Notes under the pieces: generated by a model
What the model was told of the DNA's origin: nothing
Seen by the model: only the letters and a program-made list of their open reading frames with translations
Database searches by the model: none
Made by a program: the position numbers and the translations under genes
DNA from: Phoronis australis
Taxonomy: Eukaryota; Phoronida; Phoronidae
Direction of reading: 5' to 3'
Assembly (NCBI GenBank): GCA_002633005.1
Contig: NMRA01000055.1
Coordinates: 7,992 to 69,991, forward strand
DNA length: 62,000 nucleotides
Part shown: positions 35,101 through 50,100 of the stretch, one piece after another
Position numbering within the stretch: the first letter of the stretch is position 1
Layout of the letters: each line of letters begins with the position of its first letter

Positions 35101-38100
35101 GGGAAAAACGGTCATTGGAAAGAATAAAGGTTCTAGATCTGCACATATTCAGCAGATCCAACTTCATGTCTAGGTTACACAGTGGATTACACAAGCATAC
35201 ATTGTGTACATTAAACTGCCAGGCTATCATATATCCTATTTTCCGCAATTGTGTTATGTTTCATGAGAAATGACTTAAGACTTGAGTCAGAAGTTTGGGT
35301 ATTTTAATTGAAATTTGTGGACAAATCGGGATTTTTCGTCTATCCAGATACCCTTGCTGTCCACCATCACAGACCCTTCTGCACTTTCTACACTTGGGGA
35401 AACTGCATAATTATATAATAACAAACTGATTTTATATTGTATCATGCGCGCACCCAGCCTTCAATATGGGGGGGGGCTCGAAATCCTGATGTTGTGGAAC
35501 TTTTGGTACCAAGAACATGAGCGGACTAAAAAAAAAAAAAACGGCACCACTGTGAATTGTGCTTGTTTAGTGCACTGTTGTCACATTTTCTCAGACTTTG
35601 TTTTTCTCGGAGGCTGACCTTTTTGCTCATTCGAGTCCCCCGAGCCCCCCTGGGTGCGCGCAGGTGGATTATTTGTGACAATGCATTGCACGACCAAAAC
35701 ATAATCTCCTTATAGGTTCACAAGATTCAAGTTCGTGCAGCTGATGTGTGTAGTTGCTCATTTTGCTTACCATTTTGATAATTGTTTGGAATTCATGAAG
35801 ACATTTATCATGTTCTTAGTTTTGTTCATACTCGACTAACATGTTCATTTTTTATTCTTTGCTCTTGATCAAAAGAACTGACTGAAGTTACGTTTTTATA
35901 CTGATGAATAGACTCGTTTTTGTATGATCTCCAAGTGCTTGTGTGGTTTTCTAATGTGGTGACTGACCATCATAAGCAACAAGTTAAATATTTTTGAAAG
36001 TTCTTAATTCTGCATCACACTGCACTGATTTGATTGAGCAAATTCTCATTTACTGGACAAAGTACTGAAACTGTACTCAGAAAAGCGTTGCTATTAACAA
36101 AATGATCATTTTTATAACTGTGGTAGACTGAAATGAATTCATATAAACTCCCAGTAGTTAATGTAATATCTGCTAAAGAAATATATTGTTTTGCTTTGGA
36201 GTGGTTATCAGTGCCTGACTCTATGGTTTCTCCTAATCAGAAATTTAAATCAGTTTAGACTTCTTGTGTCTGTGTCAAAAGAAGTCGGTGGTCTCGCATT
36301 TATGCACTATTTGTAGACTTATTAACTGGGGGTATTCTGCTGTTCTTTAAACAGTGATTGTATACTGTATTTTAGCAAAGGCATGTGTCATGATGAACTG
36401 AGATGAAAAGTACAGTTTACTTCATTAGTTGTAGTTGCTTTTAATTAGTTCTTTTAATGGCCACCATGTATTTGCTAAAAACAGTTTTTAAGTGTTCTAC
36501 AATTAGTTACACTAACATTGATATCAAAATATGGAGATCCTGTTTCTTTCGCAAACGACAATTGATGCTACCCTCCGTTATCAGACGAGCATTTGCGTGT
36601 GATCCGAGGCGACTTCGCTCCATTATGTTCCTTTAGGATTGTTTAGCAATTCTAAGATTTGTGTGCAGCCGAGTGAAAATTGACTCATTTATATGAATTA
36701 TCAAACTTTTTATTGAGATAGCAGAATTGATTTTACTATCTTGGAATCAACTTCAATTCGATGTTTTGCTTATAGCGACATTGTTGGCAACTAATGTTTG
36801 TTATTGGTAAACTCCAGATTTACCATCACCTTGTTCATCAGTGATAGTATGAATTGGCCAGTGTGTTCAGGAAGTGATGTCATTCATTGTTCATTGCAGG
36901 CCCCACCTTCTGGTAACCTCCCTACAGTGGTCCTGAGCTCTTGTGGTAAAACCAAAGGATGCTACCGCCAGCCTCTCAACTGCCAGGAACCCAATTGTGA
37001 TGCCATTGTCACTTGGACTAGTGTTGGTGACAACGTCAACTTTGAAGTAGTCGGCAAATCTGAGGGCTATGTGTCCTTAGGGCTCTCAACAGACATGAAA
37101 ATGGTACAAAACTATGAGGGGATGCCAGTTTGAGTTCTTATAACATTCACTTATCTTGAGTTCGCACTAAAGTGGAACGAAAAATATGACTGTCCTCTTG
37201 TGAGTTTGAGCACAAAGAGTAAACCCTGAACCCAGGTGGTGCTTTTTAAAAATGTAATCTATGTATGTTGCGTAAATAGGGCTTTGGCCCACATTACAGA
37301 TATATAATAAACAGAGAGTGTAGGATATCTTAGCCAATTCTAATTTACACCAAAAAACTAATTTTGATGTTTCTCAGCATTACTATTTAGCAATTATTGT
37401 TCTCAAATTATTTAAATGGTGGGTCTGTAGGAGATCTAAAAAAAAAATACAAAAAGATTTATCCCAGCCCGTGTAAGAAGGGTTCAGATGTTGCTGAGAG
37501 TGCAAAAATGAAAGGATTCAGATCCATTTCAGTTGACATCAGGTGATGGTGGGAAGAAAAAGGAAGGATCCGACCCATTCCAGTTTGCGTCAGGTGACTT
37601 TCTTTTCGAAGAGGGGGGGTAATTAAAAAAATTCCGCATCACTACACCAAGAAAATCCTGTTCCAATTTTGCCATGTACTGGCTTGATATTTACTTTCTG
37701 CATGCTATTTCTTTCGTGAAGTTGTGGCTTAGTTAGAGTGTTAAATTTTGCCCACATGTTGTGGGGTTCACACTGTCCGCTGAGATTGTGGCCTTGTGGT
37801 CATCAGTGATTGACCTGTGGCTCAGGTGTTCCTTGATCCACAGTCATGAGGTCATGGGGTCATATTTTGTACAGCCAGTTCTTTGACTGGGTGTGTCTAT
37901 TGGGATTCATTCCCATTCTAGACCCTATCCACTACATCTACAGTCAACTAATTGTCATTTAAGTGTGTTCATTCATGGAGTTTTCTTAAAAAGAGAGATC
38001 AGGCGTTTAAAGTGAGGGTTGACAAAGGCATGCTATTAGCAGTCACGCAAGTTATTAGAATTACATTTAAACGCAAAATTATAATATTCTGGCCAATTAG

Positions 38101-41100
38101 GTATGAGTATCGTGGGTCACATGTTGTGTCAGTGGAATGTAGCCTTTTCAGAGTAAGATTTCGGGGCGGGTGATTAGAAGCAGCAATTGAGTGTGAATTG
38201 TTTTTCAGACTGCAAGTGGGACACTGGCTCCTATGTAATCATGGAATTGTTTGTAATTCCATTTATTATTATGCATCATTATACCAAGGTTTGATTTACA
38301 GTTAATTATTAGTTTTGCAGCTGAATGTTACAACTTTCAGTTGTTGAATATATAAGAAAGTGTACTTCCTAGTTGTATTAAATTGTATCTTTTTGTGGCC
38401 CTGTTTCTACTGTTAACCTTTTCACAAGCCATTCATTCATTTGTCCTTTCAGGGAGATGACAGCGTAATTGACTGCAGGAAAAGCAGCCTTGGTACCGTT
38501 GTGGTTGAGAACTCGAAAAACAGTGGCCGATCAAATAATAGACTGAGTGTAAGTGTTCAAAATGGTACACCTGATGTCCGTTATTGCTCTGCTTTATGTT
38601 GTAGAGTTTATTTCAAATTGGTAATATCACAAGCAATGGTCGTGATTTGGAGCCTGGCTATTGTATCTGATCATATTCAATAGTCAACTAATTGGGTGTT
38701 GGTTTATAAAGGCTATTACTCATTACTGAAATACATATTTGGCGTTTAAGCACTGGAGCCTCATGGACATGACTAGCAACTCCATCTAGTGTTTGATCAC
38801 AGAATCAGCATTTTCCCATTTGGCTGAAAGCCATGTTTATTTCATCTAAGTGTATAGGAATGACATTTGTACTAGACTGAAGTAGTCTATTTGTCCCATA
38901 ATACTCCACGCCAGTAGTATACTTGCCCCGTAATACTACACAGCACTAGTATACTTACCCCATAATACTACACAGCAGTAGTATACTTACCCTATAATAC
39001 TACACAGCAGTAGTATACTTACCCCATAATACTACACAGCAGCAGTATACTTAACCCATAATACTGCACAGGAACAGTATACTTTCCCAATAATACTACA
39101 CAGTAGTATACTTACCCCATAATACTACACAGCAGTAGTATACTTACCCAATAATACTACACAGCAGTAGCAATACTTACCCCATCTCACTACACAGCAG
39201 CAGTATACTTACCCCATAATACTACACAGCAGCACTTTACTTACCCCATAATACTACACAGCAGTAGCAATACTTACCCTTTGACACTACACAGCAGTAG
39301 TATACTTACCCCATAATACTACAGAGCAGTGAGTATACTTACCCCATAATACTACACAGCAACAGTATACTTGCGCCATAACATTACACAGCAGTTAGAA
39401 ATTAGTATACTTGCCCCATAATAATAATACACAGTATACGTACCCCATAATACTACATAGCAATAATATACTTACCCCATAATACTATACAGCAGTAGTT
39501 TACTTGCCCCACAGTTTCACACTATTGTCATTCTACTCACTATTAGATTAAATTGTGTTTAAATTAACACCTTGCCTTTCTAGTGCTAGTTAATTCTTAC
39601 TGCTCTATTGTGACTTCCAATCCTGACACCAAACACAGACCAGCTGGGCTCGTGCGATGTATTGTTTAGTACCTTTCTTGATCATCTTGACTCAGAAATT
39701 TTAAGCATGAGTCTGTCCTTTCAAAACTGTGACATTCATTTAGACCTTCGCTAAGGAGGTGAAATAACTTGGAGACTTGCTTATTTTAATTGTATGAGTT
39801 CTTCAGCAACAACAATCCTCAAATTTATTCCTATCACAGAAATTACTTTCGGTCTGAGTTACAAATTCACAGCAATAAGTGATGGTATAATTCAAAAGAT
39901 GGAAGTGTTCTACTTCTTAATTTACCAGTTTGATAGTACTTTTATGAAAGATTATATCCTCAGTTGCCACAATTAAAGATTTTGCTGCTTGCTGTTTGTT
40001 TCTGTGGTGTTTGCCCGCTGTACACTTACAGACTTAGTTACTCAGTTAATTCGCCTGATTCAGTTTTGTACGGTGGTTAGAACAAAGCACTATATTAGTG
40101 ACAGAATGTTACAAGATGTGTTGCAGTCAACTTTTCCTTGCAGGCAGTGCAGTGACCTACTTTGTCAAGACTAAATTACTTTCAGATTGTATGTTAATGT
40201 GTATTTATTTTATTCATTTTCCCAGTCTGAATTGACAACAGGGATTTCCAATATAAAAACAAGCTTCAACAACAAGATACTGCGATGTACGTTCACTCGT
40301 GCCAAGTCACCATCAGTCAACGATATTAAACCCTTGACCAAGTCATACCACCTTCTGGTTGCTAGGGGACCAGTGATTGGAGGTCAGTGACTCGTTACCA
40401 TATTATTGTGACTTTACTTTTGCAAGAGTTCCTAACAACCAGGTTTTTATATTGAGTGTCAGTGTGAAACCATTTAAACTGTCATTCAAACATCAATTAA
40501 TACTTCAAATGTTGAAGTCGAGTAAAACCATTGAATGAGACATAACATTCGATGAAAATAAACCTATAATGCAATGTCCATCCAAAGTACTAAACAAATA
40601 GGACACAGACCCAACATGCCAGGTTACAGTGTCATAACTGATTCCAGCTATTTCATCTTGTATCTTGTTTTCAAACGTTTTCTCCTGATCACCAATCTGT
40701 TAAAGGGTAATTGCCTAAAATACGACGATCCCTAGAGAACTCATTTGTGCTGGAGGTAGGAAAATGCATAGTTATGTTGACCTTGTTTTATGTTGGGCCG
40801 ATACGAGTAATCGAGTTAAAATTATCCTGTTCATGGATTTTTCTCAAGTTTATCCAAGTTTCTGCCATAAGAGTTGCAGATCGCACCACACTGGGAAGTA
40901 ATACTTTGCCTCTATTGGAATGTCGAATATGGCTAATGCAGTTGAGAAAAACAACCAATAACATCAGAAAAGCTGCAAAAATGAGGCTACAGAACTGCTT
41001 GATGGATGTTACAACATTGTTGGTAAATTGCACGAGATTCAAGTGTCGCTGTATAATCTGTTAACTATTTTGTTGTTGTGAATAGTTTTACAGTTTCTTA

Positions 41101-44100
41101 AAACATTGTTTGAAGGTAGCTATGCTGTGGCACTTTAAAATCACATTTGGGTATTGCATGCCTTTTATGAAAAGTGAATGAGCAAAATGTGCCTTGTTTG
41201 CCATATTGCGAGACTTAATATTTTAATATAATTTTAAATCTTCTTGTTTGCCAATGAGCTTCCAGTCCCGTTTCGCCCATCGCATAGGCTCCGAAATTGG
41301 AAAATGAAGTTAATATATTACTCTTCTCTTGCAATAAAATTTTTATGTACTTGTTTCAATACTTTTCTTGTGTTTTTTTGTGGCAACCAATTGAATTTTA
41401 GTTTCCGCCAATATGATACTGAATGTTCATTTCAGCCAGTATGGTATTGAATCATCATGTCATCTTACGTAACTACTGATATCATTTAGTGAATCATACT
41501 TGGCTTGTTTTGTTTTTTGTCACCAGTGCTTTAAATTCCTTTGTACAAGATCTAGATTACATAGCCTGTCCAATGTTATGAAAGGCTTGAAATTAATCCC
41601 TTTGTCAGATAATTAATGCTGTTGTATTGTTTTTACCAAATTTCACTTTATACATCATACAGTCTAATACCAGTCTGAGCCTGTTTCACTAAAATGTCAT
41701 AACTTTACAACATTTTTTTCATGAAGTCAAAACAGAGACTTACGCAAAATTTATGACTGGTGGCAAGTCTCTGTTGAGATTCTGTGTAAAAATGTAAGAA
41801 AAACTATTTTAGTGAAACGAGCCCCAAAATTAGAGTCATTTTGGGCTTGAGTATGCATGGTGACTTTCCGGTGAAATCGCCATCTGATAAAATTTTAAAA
41901 TTTCTTCAAATCTGTGAGTGATCATCCCAGTTGATGTGTCAAAATTTAATGTGCGTTTGGGTTGTGGCTGTTGGTGTTCACCCCATGGAAAGCAGTGTGA
42001 ACTGATGGGCCTACCCTCATTGTAAATATTTTGCATTTTGGGCATGTCCAGTTTGAAATGGACACAAGCTGTTCTTATCTTTTGTTAGCTCATGACTGCA
42101 TTCTGTAGAGGCAAGAAATTCCAAGATTACTCACATCTTGCGGAATATCGCAGCTCGTTAGAAGCACTGCACGTGGTTGCATCAATTTTTCTCGCAACTG
42201 TCTTGCATCTGTGAAATGTAATCCCAACATTTGCACTTTTGGAATGCCTTTCTTTTGTTATCAGTCATTTCATTTCAAGAGAAATCAGTAGACCAGTCTT
42301 TGAATTGGCTGCCAAATCAATTCAAATATCTCTTTAGGGCTTAGAAAGTTTGCTTCAATGCAAAGTATGAAGTTATTGCAATAACTGTCAGATTTTATTG
42401 CACATGTTACCATTACAGAATCCAAGCTTCAACACACGTCACCCCCATTTGTCTCACCACAAGTCGACTTCAATGTCAATGGCAACTTCGGGGGCACTTC
42501 TTTAGATCCTCTCATCAAACTTCACGGTATGTTACTTCATTAAATGTTTTGATATTTCAATGTCCTTGTTTGCAATTACATAGTTTATGCACAACCCTTG
42601 ATTTTCTATTACTAAAAATTGTATTTCATAAGTTTTAAATGTTTATAGCATTGCTGTGAATGTACAGGAGAATTTATTCTGAAAGTTCGTTTTGTTGGTG
42701 AACTTTGAAGGGTTATACACTTGGGCGATTAGTCAGCTTGTTTCAGGGTTGACCTATTATACTGCAAAAATTGACCATGGCTGGCTACACACTTGTCAGA
42801 CTCATTAGACGAGTTAGTGATGACAAACTCTTGTGACCAAATGGAAGGTACTTTAAATGCAGGTTTTAGTACGTGGTCAAAAAGAATTCATGAAAAATGC
42901 TATTAAATCTGAGTGCCCTAAATCACCATCCAATGTTGTTTTCCAAATACATTTTTGACATAGCCTCTGTTTGACAAAATGGAAAGGCTTGATGAAGTTG
43001 CAGATTTCTTCAGTTAGAGTCAAGGTAAATGGTATTGTCTGTTGGTAGAACTAGAAAGTAATGAGGAAAATAAATTTGTATTGTCTGGGGTGCACAAAAT
43101 GAGAGCTAGGAATGCTTTGTTAAATAATTGCACCTACATGACTTGTCTGGACCTGTTGTGTATTAATGGTTCACAGAGTCTTACTCTAGTATTGTTATGG
43201 TGTATTGTTAAATTTCTGTTTTATAGTATCTGTAAGTCTTGGGGTTCACATTGCCCTCGGTGAAGCTTAATGTGCTAGTTAGATAATATAACACTTAAAG
43301 TAATATTACTAGTTCTCAGCACCTTGAACTTAAATACTTTGTTTCTACCTGTATGCTTGCCACATAACTTTGCAAACACGCCAATAGATGTCTCTTGCTA
43401 TGGTTAAGGGTTTATATGCACCAGTCTCCATGTTTGGCATTTTGTTATGTTGTTCTCATACTTAAACCTTAATTTGTGACACTGCATTGCAATCATGAGT
43501 TGAAGTTCCAAAAACAACAAAGTACATAAAAGTAATTGACTTTCTTCACAGTGTATTGGTAATAATCGGATATAATGTGCCCTCATTTTGAGATCAAGTG
43601 TTCTCCACTAAATTACGCTCATTAGCTGGTTCTCAAAATATAGGCACATTATAACAAACTATTGCCAGCTTATTAGTGCAAATGATCCGCGTTTCACCAA
43701 AACATTTTTTCAAAAGTGAATATCATGGTTGTGTTATTAGAAAAGGATGCTTGAATTTTCTCTTTAGATTTGAAAATTAATTCCTTGTTTCTTATTTTTA
43801 CCTCAATCTTTTATTTGACAGGTGTTCTTTGTTAATTCTAAATGTCACTGGAAGTTGGGTGCCTATTGTGGCTCTATGGCAACTTAAAGGTTGCTCAGGT
43901 ATTGATTTGAAATGAGGTTAATACCGCCAGTTTGGTCACACTGCTTTTTACCGGCACGAAATATAGTTACTAGACAGTTTTTCATAAGTTAAACATTTGT
44001 ATTATATCCTCAACAATTGTTGTGTTGATGCATTAAATTCCCACACAGATCTAATTCAAGGTGAAATGACAATGTTAGCAGGGGCAATAAACTCCCATTT

Positions 44101-47100
44101 TACATGACCTATATTTGATGTGCTCCCCAATTCAAATTTCACTGCATTTTGTGTGTATTAAAAGCACTCAGGTAAGTGTACACAATCAAGTCAAATCGCC
44201 CAATTATGTTACCCTGGCAGGTTACTTAATAAAGATTGGGACTTGTCAACATATGAACACCAGTTGCAGTGTGTGACATTTCTCTTTTATTCTGTTTTGG
44301 CTAACAGATTATTGGCATTCAAACAGAAAAGTTCAATTTTCTATGGCATAATTTAGTTTTATAATCCGTATTTTGTAAAATGGTTGGAAAAGATGTTGCC
44401 ACTGTCAGACAACAGTAATTATTGCAGATAATCGTATCGGTTCCCTAATCCCCAAACATAAGATACCCATCATAACAGTCCACACCCTTTGGTGAGTGGC
44501 TGATGGTAATCACAAGTGGTAGAAACATTCATAGTTGATAGTTGGGAAATGATATGTAGCATCAAATGAACTTATATTGAAGAACTAAATGAAGGGTTCC
44601 ACAAAAATATGGTCTAAACCAATCCTGGTTACCAAAGATGGTGTTGATGGAGGATTTATACACAAAAAATATCATCCTGGTTGGAATTATTTTACCAGAC
44701 GTGTTTACAGATGTGCCGGTAATCATTTACATCTGGTCAAATATAGCGGAAATATCAGCCATGCACATGCGCACCTCGATTTCGGGACAAAAACATTTTG
44801 TCCTTTAGAGGGCGCATTATAAGACCAATTGCTTTGAAATTTTTGTTGTGTTAGTTTCCTGTAGCTACCTGTTATCGAGTGCTGCTGAACCGGAAGTTGC
44901 TTTCAAAATGGCGGATCTGACTCATTTTCATTAATTTTCAATTGTGCTGGGATGCCATTTTGAAAGAAAACAGGAAATGACGTGAATTTTGGAAGCATTT
45001 GGATACTTCAATTTAGGTGTACTCTTTCAAATGAACTCTAACAATTTTTTTTCTCAGATTTATCTGGTTTTCAGTTTCAAAAAATTGAAAATTTTGTGAA
45101 TTTTTTTGAAACTACTCTGTTAGAGTTTTGAAGGTGCTTTCAGAAAGTGTTTTCCATTTTTCACGATCACGTCTCTTTCGAAGTATTCGAGCTTTTCTAA
45201 TGATGCCTAATTTTTGCTGCACTTTTGTTGGTTTACCTTCTATTTGCACAACACTATATATCTTACTCATTTCTGACATCTTCATTCGTCATATGATACT
45301 TATCGTCATGTTTATCATAACCACCATCATAACCATTGTCATCTTTTCCATCAATTTTACCAAGTGTCGCTCTGAGCACTTTCATTAACTTGATGAAATA
45401 GGATTTCGTCAAGTACGACCTTGTTTTCTCTAATAGTTCATACACTCTATTTGTTCATACATGGCATTTGAAATATGGCATTTGTTTCCAATAGTTCATA
45501 CAGTAAATAAACGGAATCACAAATGTAACCTGCAAGTCATAAAAATCACGACATGTCTACACTTGAGAGGTGCGTCATTTTTGCGATGCTAATTTGATGC
45601 GATCACTTGTAAGCGGTCCAATGCTGTTTTGGCTGAACCAAGCAATTTGGATTTTCAAGCATTCTGAAATCATTAAGCCAATTTTCAAGGATAATCGACT
45701 ACTAAACTATTAACAAGCTCCAACAGTGTTGCCTTACAGAGTACGTGAAAGTCTGTGTTGTTTTTGTGCAATCAGCCAGGTTAAAAGGCTATCCTGCCAC
45801 AAGCTGTCCAAATGGTCCTTGCGCAGAACAGATTTGGTCAAGTATACTGACGCTTTTGTGTTTAATGTATTCATTGAGAATAGTGGTGTTCATTGGCTGA
45901 AATTGCTAGTGTCGGATGAAAAAATAAAAGAACACAGGCTTCACTTGATGACGTGGGTTAATTGACGATTCTCTACGAAGTCTCAGTTGAGAGTGCTCGC
46001 TACCGCCGTGTCAGTCTCAAAGGCACGAGCCAGTCAATCAAATAACCGCAAAGGCATGGCCCATTACCAACTATTAGCTCAGTACTTCATTTAAAAAATG
46101 CCAATCATTTTAAATGGGGATGTGTGTAGTTGACCCGATATGTGTGATAGTTGGAATGAAATATGTTTGAGTTAAACAGACAGTGAATGTGACTGAGTAT
46201 AATAGAATATTCTTTATTTAGCACTGGGACACATAATCATCGCTAAGTCAAGTCTTTTCCAACGACTGTATGTTGCTCGTGGTCTTTCATCAAACAGAAA
46301 CGTGTGTCAATCATTTTGTTTTATTGTATCTGGCATCAAATCGACAGTAAATTGAAGAATATCTATAAACTGCCTGCAACAAAACTACCGGTTGTCCTCC
46401 TTCCAAATTAAAATTTGGGACCAATGAGTAAACCGGAAGGTTTAAAAATTTTCATCTGTTAAGCTTCGTATAAAGGGATAGTTACTCAACTCGCGATTTC
46501 TATAAATGGCCCTTTTATGTTTTCTAGAACCATTTTCACATCTGAAAAAGATGCGCTTTTCTGCGATTTTGAGAACGTTAGTATGATACTTGTGACGAGG
46601 GGCCGGGGAACTATTGTTAATGGGGGGTGATTGGGTGAATGCACATTGGGTGGCAGTACAAATGTCAGTGAATGCACATTGGGTGGCAGTACAAATGTCA
46701 GTGAATGCACACTGGGTGGCAGTACAAATGTCAGTGAATGCACACTGGGTGGCAGTACAAATGTCAGTGAATACCTAAAAGAGGAACTGTGTCTTTAAAC
46801 AGACCGCCACCAGTCCAGATGTTACGGTGACTGATGTTCATGGGGAGTCGGGGAGAGGTACAACTACCAGTATTATTAAAATCTCTTGGTCTATTTTATC
46901 ACCGACCTCTTGTCTATTTACGTTGTCACTACGTTTCAGTCGGACTATTCTCTGGCCATGGTCATGTGGTCCTGCATTCTTAGAAGAATGAGCACAGATA
47001 TGTGGATCCTTCCTTGGATGATATATAATCAAAAAATCACATGATGAGTGTACCACATATCCGTGCTCGTTCTCTGAACGCAGGGGCACGTGACGAGGGA

Positions 47101-50100
47101 TGGAGAATAGACCGACCGAAACGTCGTGACAGTGTAAATAGACAAGAGGTAGGTGTAAATAGACCAAGAGATTTTAATATTAGTTGTAACATGTCACCAC
47201 CTGAGAGCGGTTTTTGAAAGTCGGGGAGAGGTGTAATCCACTGTTGGGGTTTGTCCTGCTGTTATTGTATTGAAATGCACAGACTTGTTGAGTCTCAAAT
47301 ATGAGTGATCGTAGACTTCATAAAGAGGAACTGGTTCTTTAAAGTGACTGTAAAGTGACGGTTTTTGTATGTCTTCAATTGAACAAGTCTTTATTTCTTA
47401 TATCTTCATTCGTCATATGATAGTTATCGTATTTATCATCGCCATCATAATCATTGTCATCATCGTTGTCATCATTGTCATCATCATTTCCATTGTCACC
47501 TTTTCAGTTAATTTCACCACGTGTCGCTCCTCTAAGTGGTTTCATTTGTTGAATGAACTTGTAAGTGGTATTATATAATAGTGTGTTTTAGTAAATATAG
47601 TTGGTCAGCTTACAACATTGTGACTCATTTGTTAGTGACGGTTTCTGACAGGAAATCAATTTATTCATCCACGTGGTTACATAAATTTTACTTTACAGTT
47701 ATTGCATTGCTCTAGAATTCCATAGAATAGTCATTTGTTGTGCTTTAGAAATTACAACATATTAGTTGTGATTACACAGGGGTAATAATAGAAAGAGGTA
47801 AGGACTTGATGAAAGTCTCTACTGACATTTAGATGATAATGCAGTGTTTCAATTAATAAATGGTTAAGTGATTGTTGAAATATAAATGAGATCTTAAATT
47901 GCTCAAAACTACAATTTACCTTGTTTTTACAATGGTTACACTGTCAGCGTCATTATACCTTCCTTGAGTTTATATCATTGCATATCGCAATTGTGAAGTA
48001 ATTCAATATTCCAAAAACAAGAAAATAGGAGGAAAGAGAATTTAGCTGAAAGTTTCGTAGCTCTAAGGACATGGGTGTGCCGTATGAACTCACCCGGTGC
48101 CAGTGTATCATGTCCCCCTAGATGCAAGTTCCTTGGACAAACCTGTGCCGTATCCGCACTTCTCTGAATGTAAAAATAGTCGCAGGTTTTACAACCACAG
48201 CTGGTGAGCTTCCCCATTCTTTGTTACACCATAATATCTGATGACTTATCACACTGAACACAATAGAGGATGACTTATGCTATACTTGGTTTACCTAGCA
48301 TGTATCAACCAATATTTTTTTCTTGATAAATATTTTATTTCTCAAAAGAAAGCAAATAACAGGAAATGCTAAGTAATAACTATCTAGTAATGGAAAAGGT
48401 ACAGCATTCACACACCATTCATACACAAACGTATTCTTAATGAACAAGTTGCTTTCCAAATTATACATGTGCGGTTTACAGAGGGCCTCCCAAAATGTGA
48501 AATGAATGATTGTGACTCAAGGTCAGCTAATTAACATATTATCAGTGACTGTTGGTAGGTGTTCTAATTTGACAGCTGATCGACTGCTAGGGTTGTTTTT
48601 TGATGTTACAAATACAGAATGGGTGGTTTTAAACAATTTTAAGCAACTGAAAAAAGTTGTCATAAATTCTTTTTGGTGTCGTTTTATATCTCTTTGACAA
48701 ATCTTGTCGCAGTTACTGGTTTAACGCACTTTGTTACTGGATTCTTATATACATTTCTAAAACTGCCATTATTAATTACTTAAAAAGTCACTTGGCTGGA
48801 TATTGTTTTTGAGGGACTTTATATGTCATCTTTATCTCAGTTTATTGTTGTTATTATTATTGTCGGAACGATTGTTTTTATTATCGTTACAATTATTATG
48901 ATAATGTCTCATTGCAAAGTCTTGGTGAAGCTGGACACTTTTTCTCACTACAGGCTGCCTCATGGTCCTGGGCTGGATTCTCTGTGCCAGTATAGGCATC
49001 CTGATGGCGCGCTACATGAAACCCATGTGGGTCAATGGTACCCTCTGCGGGGAAAAAGTTTGGTTTGCGGTATGTTTTCTGTGAGTTATAGTTATGGGAG
49101 TTACTTTCATTAATAAGAAAGAGCAGTGGATCTAATAGTAGTGTGAGGCTACTTCCTAACATTATACGCATAAACTAACTATGTCTTCGTCACAAACTGG
49201 TTGGTAGTCCAATTTTCCAACAGTATTTTTAACAGCTGATGTCTGAGTGAAATGAATTACAGCTAATCTCTGGCATGTTTACGAATTAAGGTTATGCAGG
49301 ACCTTATTGACAAGTCTAATGTACATGTAGCATGCATCTAAAAACTGTAGATTTTAACTGAGTAAACTGTATATTTTCTGAAAGTAGAAATTCCGTAGAA
49401 TTTAATTGTTCACTTTATATCAGTCTGCCACTAATTAGGTCATGTGACCTTCCTTTTTATTATGCGCTCACATATTTATATGTGGACGCATTATGCCGTC
49501 ATTTCCGTCCGTCCGTCCGGGCGGCGTCCATCCGGCGTCCGCTGCTTTATCTCCAAAACCCTTCGACATACGTTCATGAAATTTGGCACATATGTTCCAT
49601 TCATGAATGGGACGGCATATGCGAACTTTCGGACGGATCCGACTACCGGTGTGTCCCCTAGTGGCAATTTTAGTTTTTTACGCTTACCTCTGTATCTTCA
49701 AAAGTCCTGAACGGATTTTCATGAAATTTGGTATGTAGGCATCTATTAGTGAGATGACGCTATCCTCCCGTTTTCAGATGGATTCGACATAGTTTGCGCC
49801 ACCTAGTGGCCATTTTTAGTGTTTTCGAGTTTTTGTGCGTCCACCTCTCTATCAACCAAACCGCTCGAAGGATGATTGTGAAAATTGGCATGTATATGCT
49901 TACTATGTAGAGGACGGTTGACGATGATTTTCAGATGATTTGGACTACTGTGGCGCCTCCTAGTGGCAGTTTTTTTTTTTGCGCCTATGGCTGTTTCTCC
50001 TAAACCGTTCGCAGGATCTTTACGAAATTTAATAAGTGTATTTATATTATGTTAACAACAGACGATGACGACTTTTGGACGGATCCGCCTACCAGTGTGC

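Larger units (their letters stand above)
34128..36899 (+). other. Intron 4 of the FRRS1-like gene
   Basis: 2,772 bases holding the 47-bp minisatellite (34537-35045) and a MITE (35447-35663). Confidence 0.85.
42527..48953 (+). other. Intron 8 of the FRRS1-like gene
   Basis: 6,427 bases, the largest intron found. Holds foldback elements at 43571-43653 and 46861-47186, a minisatellite at 46635-46766 and two related CAT-rich segments (45283-45380, 47405-47540). The rest holds no recognised gene. Confidence 0.85.

Noticed and set aside
40711-41064. 117-codon frame in intron 7
   Set aside because: No recognisable motif, overlaps an opposite-strand frame of 84 codons, and lies in an intron.
46486-46743. 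Minus-strand frame with repeated VHSLTFVLPPN
   Set aside because: It is the translation of the four-copy 33-bp minisatellite.
47369-47578. Small membrane protein (Ile/Val-rich, also at 45128-45388)
   Set aside because: The hydrophobic run is the translation of CAT/ATC-type repeats; both copies are in intron 8.
42527-48953. A missing coding exon in the large intron 8
   Set aside because: Joining exons 8 and 9 directly restores the conserved LHG motif and continuous helix expected for the family, in phase.
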